Assembly: GCA_973895155.1 (NCBI GenBank)
Contig: OZ316892.1
Coordinates: 28,334,001-28,398,000, forward strand
Origin: Marsupella aquatica
Lineage: Eukaryota; Marchantiophyta
Length of the DNA stretch: 64,000 nt
Direction: 5' to 3'
A program made the translations under genes and the position numbers. Below the pieces are notes generated by a model that was not told the DNA's origin, made no database searches, and saw only the letters and a program-made list of their open reading frames with translations. Position 1 is the stretch's first letter. Each line of letters starts with the position of its first letter. Shown here in pieces: positions 58,208 through 64,000 of this stretch.

Positions 58208-58395
58208 TAATTCGTGGGTAATAGTAAGTTGCCTCTGCAAATTCAATTTCTCGTTGGAGTCCATGTACCTCGCTGCACTTGACGTCCGTCAAGGAACCAA
58301 TTACGGACAAGTGGTTTGACTTTAAGGAGCGCAAGTTTGGCTAACCAGTCTTCATGTTATTCCAGGATACGAGCCCTACATCATTTGCCAACGAG

Positions 58396-59268
58396 TGTTT
58401 CAATGTTTTATGTAGCTTTTTTTGTATATCCGCAGTAAAGGTTTTAATTATCCTAGAAATTGTTGATCTCCATCATTCTCTGTTACATTCTCTGTTACAT
58501 AATGTATGGGTGTGATTTGTTGTACCCAATCCGAGCATCAAATTTGGATATTGCCTTCGATCCAAACCAGGCCAGCGATGAAAGTAAAATATCTTCAGTG
58601 GCTCCAGGTTGTCTTCAAGAAACGTCTCAACTTCGAGAAGCTGACATCAGAAAGCAATCCGATTAGTCAATGTTGGATTCCCCGTCGATCTTCTTTATCC
58701 ACATTGCATTTCAAATCTTCTACGTACAAGGACACCATCAGACCTAAAGAGTGCAGAAAAATGGTAACCCGATAGTTGAGTAGCTAATCGTTGGTCCACT
58801 GGTCGGGAAGCCTCTATTAATTTGGTCAAAACTTTCATTACTGCTGCTGGAACCACGGACATTAGATCTAGGCTGATTGTTGTGTCTAGTCTTTTCTAGT
58901 GTCCAGTCAGATGCTATCAAGTGTCCAAGGATATACTTGCTTCTATATTAAATATAGGTACAACCGTAATGACATACTTATTGCAGTGTAAAGTATAAAG
59001 CCCCTTCATGAGAAAGAAATTGGTACGAGAGCTCTTCTGGCTTGGAGAAACGGAATTTCCTTTATCCTGATTTAAGTTTCTTTTTTCCTCCATTCTTTTT
59101 TTCTCCTTTTCAAAATTGTGTTGGGGGGAAGAAAAGGGCTAGGGGAGGGAGGGAGTGAGAGAAAAAAGAGAGAAAGGAAATGTGCTGGGGAGGAGAAAAG
59201 GAAAAACAGGAGAGGGGAAAAAATGGAGAAAAAACTATCTCCCTCCGCATAGCGACCACACTTGGGCC
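58396..59268. other. Intergenic stretch, no gene recognised
   Basis: Short conflicting frames only. A purine-rich patch (GGGAGGGAGTGAGAG, 59,140-59,220) gives spurious frames on both strands. Confidence 0.5.
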
Positions 59269-59578
59269 CCACGACGCCCCAGCTGCCATAGCCCATCTTG
59301 CAGTCATCAAAAGACAGAAGTGTTTTATGGTAGGTAAAGCGCAGCAAATATTCTATCCCTTGGAAGAAAGAGTCGGAAGGAGCAAATATACAAGATGGTG
59401 CTTCTATGACCCTTCCAAGTAGTTGTCGCAATGCTTTAGGGAGCTTGCAGCACATGGTGAACAAAATACAAAAGTGCCTTACCATAGATACAGCACAATA
59501 AATATACAAAGATAATGTCCAACCTGTGCTTTAAGGTTTGCATACAGATTCCCAGTAAGCACTGGAACTGAATTGAAC
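59269..59578. repeat. Duplicated F-box 3' flank, left copy (X)
   Basis: Matches 60,582-61,390 in order: ACG.CGCCCCAGCTGCCATAG, TCATCAAAAGACA, GTTTTATGGTAGG, CAGCAAATATTCTATCCCT, CAAGATGGTGCTTCTATGA, AAAATACAAAAGTGCCTTAC and CAGTAAGCACTG. It is joined directly to Y at about 59,580. Confidence 0.9.
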
Positions 59579-59582
59579 CCTA

Positions 59583-60062
59583 CCAATGTTTGCAGTTTGC
59601 AAGTTGCAGTACGTAGGAAAGCACCTCCATGCCGCAGTCCGAATTGAGAAATCACTCGAGGTGGAGAACAATTATCAGCTCACCTGAACTTCAGGTGATC
59701 GCAGCAGTACAGAATTGGTACGATTGCAGAGCCTAATCCCGAGAATTCACAGCGAAAGCCATAATCTTTGGACCCGCCCTGGCTGTGCCGACCTCCTTTC
59801 CTCGTTTGAGAGCCCATGTAGTGCACAAGGAGAATGGGCAAGATCTACACAGTATAATATCCGATCTCGCCCATACTCCTTAGTGCCCCGATTTATCATC
59901 GTGGCGTGTCTTTTCCCGAATGGCTATCTTGGCGGGAAGGAATCATCTTTGGCGGATCTTTTTTCGAATTGTCATCTTGGGAAAGGGGAAGAAATCCAGG
60001 CCATTTTCTGAAGTTTACTTTTTTTTAGCACCTTTCGATTGGCCCAAACACATCTCCCGGTG
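59583..60062. repeat. Duplicated F-box 5' flank, left copy (Y)
   Basis: Highly similar over ~480 bases to 63,324-63,802. Shared landmarks are GTTTGCAGTTTGCAAG, AATCACTCGAGGTGGAGAA, GCAGAGCCTAATCCCGAGAA, CTTTGGACCCGCCCTGGCTG and TTTCGATTGGCCCAAACACA. It carries upstream sequence of an F-box gene that is missing here. Confidence 0.92.
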
Positions 60063-60581
60063 TCTCGTTAGCGGTTGTCATATTCGCGGGAGGAATCCCT
60101 GGCTATTTGCTAACTTTGGTTTTTGGTCACCATTCAATTGGCCAAAAACACCTCCCCGTGTCTTACTGCATGAGATATACTGGAGCACCACTACTCCAAG
60201 CGTTGAGGGACAAAATTGCAATAGTTTACTCTGGCTTGAATTGAAATTTTAGGTTATGCCTCTAGTATAACCTATTAACTTCCATAGAATTAGTTAGAAT
60301 TTAGCAGATTAGGATAGCACTCATTTGATTTCCAAGCTCCCATAGACCATGGGATGGGGTACACACATGGGGAACCCAAATGTGTGCTCCTCACATTTGA
60401 AAGTTCAGTCTTCTATGTGCAGAGGTTGGAGGGTTAGAGAGATCAGGTCATAGGGAAGTTTGGAGGGTTACAGAGATCAGGTCATAGTGGAGATTGTGGA
60501 GCTAGGGTGTGGTGGATGTATTATTATATTCATATTAATTCTTTTCTCACGGCTGTGGACGTAGCCCAAACAGGGTTAAAC

Positions 60582-61390
60582 CCACGATGCCCCAGCTGCC
60601 ATAGCTCATCTTGTAATCATCAAAAGACAAAAGTGTTTTATGGTAGGCATGTTGAAAAGTTCAGGGACATATGGTGTTGATATTTGTGGCCGTCATCATG
60701 CTAAACTCTTTAAGTAGCCGCTACATAGATGTAATTAATTTACCGTTCAATTAGTCATTTAGTATATTGGTAGATTGACCTAGTTACTTATGGTTGCCCA
60801 TTAGTTACTTAAGTCAAAATCTGTTTAGGATGTTCATCGTCCGTTGGCACTTGTCGCTCCTGCCTGGCAATCCCAGGGCCTACGTGGCCTCCAAGTCATC
60901 CTCTCCCAGGTGCTCAACGGACCTGTGCTCACTGCGTATATTACACCTCCCCTTCGTGGGTTAATCAAGCTTATTCAGAAATTTCTACAAGGCAAAGCAC
61001 AGCAAATATTCTATCCCTCAAGGAGGACCCGCAATGATCCAATATACAAGAGGGTGCTTCTATCCCTTGGAAGCCAGAGTTAAAAGGGAGCAAATGTACA
61101 AGATGGTGCTTCTATGATCCTTCCAAGTAGTTGCCGCAATGCTTTAGTGAGCTTACAGCACAGGTGAACAAAATACAAAAGTGCCTTACCATAGATAAAG
61201 CACAATAAATATACATAGATAATGTCCAACTTGGCTTTAAGGTTTGTACACAGATTCCACTAAAAATCACATCTAGAGAAAGTGTTTTTACTCAAAACAA
61301 CAGTACCTTCACGTAAATCCATTCAAGATTATAAGAGCATTGTACTAGTGGGGAGGGGAAGACAGTAAGCACTGTAACTGAAATGAACAA
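60582..61390. repeat. Duplicated F-box 3' flank, right copy (X'), with ~340-bp extra segment
   Basis: Same order of landmarks as X, but 60,648-60,990 has no counterpart on the left. It enters after GTTTTATGGTAGG and leaves before GCAAAGCACAGCAAATATTC. The extra segment includes a coding-like stretch, LALVAPAWQSQGLRGLQVIL, then PVLTAYITPPLRGLIKLI, that I cannot assign. Confidence 0.85.
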
Positions 61391-61932
61391 CAATTAAACT
61401 GAAATGAGGAACTTGTTGCTCACTACATTCCATTATTTTGCTGGTTGACATCCTTCAAAATATAATTCCAAACTGCAGATCAAGTATCCAAATTGAATAA
61501 TGGGTTGGCATAGAATTCTGTGATTGAAATCCCATTGCCACCACTTCTAGCTCATGCATGTGAGGACATCTCCACGACCCACCAAGGAAATCTCATTGCA
61601 TAGCTAGTATACAAAGAAATGCTCCAATTCAAGACACCATTCAAGTAAGCCATTGATTGTTTACTCACGACGTTGAGGCTACGATTACCCCAACATAATC
61701 GCTGCCACTAATTTCCATCGTGACAAGACGTTTCCACCTTAATATGGCGAGAAAAGTTCCCAATCAACTAAACCTCTTTCAATCGAGTGATCTCACTGTT
61801 CAAGCGGTCAACCCTGAGACTCAGCCAGGTGTAGAAAAAAGAGCACATCCCAATTGTACATCTACCTGGTTCCACTAGCCGCTCATAGGATGCTCTCATT
61901 ACGTACTCTGGAATACTATGGGCGACTAGAAA

Positions 61933-63177
61933 TCAAACTTCCAGAAACGAATGCAATCCAGGCTGGTACGTGATATTTGTCGACAACCACTGACACGAGA
62001 AAGTCGTAAGTGCTGCAATTAGGCTAGCTGGTGCATCATTAACCCAGTGCCACTCCTTAGTCCGCACATTGTAGACAATTGGCGCCCGGGTGCGAAAAGG
62101 ACCAGATATATATATGCAGTCCCCATGAGCAGTCGCATCGCAGAAAAATGCAGCCACAAAGGTCATCTCGTCTGGGGCTGTAGATACCACAACAGCTATG
62201 CCACGGTCCAGGTCTAATTCAAACACAGAGACTTTCTCAAAAACCATACCTTCTATTCTGTCCAGATGGGTCACCACCAGCATCACATTGGACCCACAGA
62301 CGAAAAGTTGGCAGACGCGAACAAACTCGAACGAGTACAGATTACCCGGGTGGTCCCACTCCCTGGGCTTACGTAGATGACGGATTTTCGTCCACGTATT
62401 CTCTTTCACATCGAAAGAAATTAGTTGGCCTGTACTAGAAGCTAACCGTGACAGGAGAACCATATAGAGCACACCATCTATGAAGACAACAGAACCCAAG
62501 TGTCGACCAACGGAAGCATCCAGGGAGTCTAAAGTCCAAGCGCCACTGATAGAGTCAAAAATCTGCACACAGATATTAGGATCAAGTGTGACTAGCATCA
62601 CCTTGTAAGCTTGAGTTCCTTCACAAACCACATGCACAAGCTGAGGGTATTTCATGTTGGGGCGAGTTGGCAATTGTCTCGAACTTCTTGTCAATGGATT
62701 TGTGACATAGGCTTGATATATAGAAGTGGGAGTCGCCAAGAGAAAATTGGAAGTCGTCCAACACAAAAGAGCTCCTGCTGCAGCCCTGAGGACCCATCTT
62801 GCAAACCCATGATGCTGTAGATACGCGTGGTTTGGAAGAACATGCCAACGCTGGGAGCTGCTTTCATAGCCCACTAATTCCTTCTCGCGGTAGCTCACAC
62901 ACAAGGGAGCATAAGCCTTCCATGAGGCCGCGGCTGACCTTTGTATCTCACTCTGAAACGAGTGAGAGTAGAAATTAAGCCTCCATGATTTCGAGAGTGA
63001 TGCAGCCTGAAAGAGGGACTTCATTGGCAGCCTGGCGATTATCTTTTCTAGAACAGAATCATGCAGGGTACCCCAAGTGCCCTCATCGAACACTATGCCT
63101 CGATCAGAGCGCTCTTCTTCGTCCTCGGATTGCCTCACGCGTTTGGAACTTGCACCAGAGCATTCCGCCAAGGCCAT
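61933..63177 (-). CDS. F-box protein, single exon, 414 aa
   Basis: The frame is uninterrupted and starts MALAECSGASSKRVRQ. An acidic N-terminal stretch (residues 18-23) precedes an F-box at ~36-80: WGTLHDSVLEKIIARLPMKS, then LFQAASLSKSWR. That is the Leu/Pro/Trp pattern that binds the SKP1 adaptor. Residues ~110-400 are beta-strand-rich, with repeated 'V...DG.LYM', 'SFDVKENTWTKI' and 'VYNVRTKEWHWV' elements, as in kelch or F-box-associated substrate domains. The expected role is substrate receptor of a cullin-1 (SCF) ubiquitin ligase; the substrate is unknown. The nearest gene shares no strand or operon-like arrangement. It lies between X' and Y', flanks that exist a second time 3.7 kb to the left without the gene. 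Confidence 0.9.
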   Translation of the reverse strand: MALAECSGASSKRVRQSEDEEERSDRGIVFDEGTWGTLHDSVLEKIIARLPMKSLFQAASLSKSWRLNFYSHSFQSEIQRSAAASWKAYAPLCVSYREKELVGYESSSQRWHVLPNHAYLQHHGFARWVLRAAAGALLCWTTSNFLLATPTSIYQAYVTNPLTRSSRQLPTRPNMKYPQLVHVVCEGTQAYKVMLVTLDPNICVQIFDSISGAWTLDSLDASVGRHLGSVVFIDGVLYMVLLSRLASSTGQLISFDVKENTWTKIRHLRKPREWDHPGNLYSFEFVRVCQLFVCGSNVMLVVTHLDRIEGMVFEKVSVFELDLDRGIAVVVSTAPDEMTFVAAFFCDATAHGDCIYISGPFRTRAPIVYNVRTKEWHWVNDAPASLIAALTTFSCQWLSTNITYQPGLHSFLEV

Positions 63178-63323
63178 TATCCGGCTTCTTCAATTCGCGG
63201 AGTGATAAGAGCCAAAGGATCCACCACTTCAGCCTGCGTGACACCCTCACGAGGGATCTGCGACTCTCGGTTCAGGAAACGCCTATGGCTGGTCTAACCC
63301 AAACGAGCTGCGATGCTTATTCA

Positions 63324-63802
63324 CCAAGGTTTGCAGTTTGCAAGGTGTAGTAGGAAAGCACCTCCATGCTGCAGTCCGAATTGAAAAATCACTCGAGGTG
63401 GAGAAAAATGATCAGCTCACCTAAACTTCAGATGATCGCAGCAGTACAGACTTGGTACGATTGCAGAGCCTAATCCCGAGAATTCACAGCGAAAGCCATA
63501 ATCTTTGGACCCGCCCTGGCTGTGCCGACCTCCTTTCCTCGTTTGAGAGCCCATATAGTGCACAGGAGAATGGGCGAGATCTACATAGTATAATATCCGA
63601 TCTTGCCCATACTCCTTAGTGCGGTTTTACCCGAATTATCATTGTGGCGTGTCTTTTCACGAATGGCTATCTTGGCTGGAAGGAATCATCTTTGGCGTAA
63701 GTTTTTTCGAATTGTCATTTTGGGGGAAAAAATACTGGCCATTTACTGTTTTTGTTTTTTGTTTTTGGCACCTTTCGATTGGCCCAAACACACCTCCCGA
63801 GG
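63324..63802. repeat. Duplicated F-box 5' flank, right copy (Y')
   Basis: Partner of 59,583-60,062. It begins ~147 bases upstream of the F-box start codon, so it probably contains part of that gene's promoter. The last 200 bases of the window (63,803-64,000) hold nothing recognisable. Confidence 0.9.
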
Positions 63803-64000
63803 CCAATCGAAATATTTAAAATTGAAGGCGGATGCACGGGACTAATTCTAGCCTGACAAAAGATTAAAATGGAAAACCGACGCTACTGAAAGTTTCGCTG
63901 ACATTGAAAACTGTGATGAACCGGTAAACAGAGGATATCTGAAAACTAGCCACACTGGCCATGTTTCCAGAAGTTTCCAAAGAAGGCGACGATGATCAAC

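Larger units (their letters stand above)
56045..58395. repeat. Old duplicated block, copy B
   Basis: Partner of copy A, with the three matched segments listed there. Copy B lacks the fold-back element but contains a fragment of the giant gene at ~58.0 kb and a duplicated ~80-100-bp segment on either side of that fragment. No intact gene lies inside it. Confidence 0.65.

Overview
This is nuclear DNA of a land plant. It has GT-AG introns and long AT-rich, repeat-filled intergenic stretches. It carries a Ty1/copia LTR retrotransposon, a tRNA-derived SINE, and two plant-type genes: an IST1-like ESCRT gene with a long disordered tail, and a member of the plant 'dentin sialophosphoprotein-like' family. 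The intronless F-box gene and the sparse layout would suit a bryophyte or another early-diverging lineage. That placement is inference; I cannot name the genus.

Layout. 0-6.1 kb: no recognised gene. It holds a 30-bp minisatellite, four related inverted and direct repeat copies, a (TTTAA)n tract and a ~300-bp tandem duplication. 6.8-11.2 kb (+): a six-exon IST1-like gene, 867 aa. 11.7-12.5 kb (-): a two-exon coding relic with one internal stop, family unknown. 12.5-23.2 kb: intergenic, with degenerate tandem repeats from 20.8 kb. 23,247-30,137: a complete but disabled copia element with identical 109-bp LTRs and a 5-bp target duplication. 30.6-32.5 kb: a purine-rich tandem array. 33.8-45.3 kb (+): an 11-exon gene for a 3,063-aa Gln/Ser-rich repeat protein. 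45.4-58.8 kb: intergenic, with a SINE, a fold-back element, minisatellites, gene fragments and two diverged copies of one old duplicated block. 59.2-63.8 kb: an F-box gene (-) whose flanks are duplicated to the left without the gene.

The three intact genes do not form a visible pathway. The IST1-like protein should act with ESCRT-III and VPS4 on endosomal membranes. The giant protein carries a basic nuclear-localisation-like motif and is probably nuclear. The F-box protein should be a substrate receptor of an SCF ubiquitin ligase. Both multi-exon models were built by hand from splice sites, and the coding phase closes exactly at every junction (2,604 and 9,192 nt, both multiples of three).

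The observations most worth follow-up are the 22-residue repeat in the giant protein, the copia element (perfect LTRs around a wrecked reading frame, and a primer site that fits the tRNA-Ile anticodon arm with C opposite the wobble inosine), and the F-box locus whose duplicate has lost exactly the gene.
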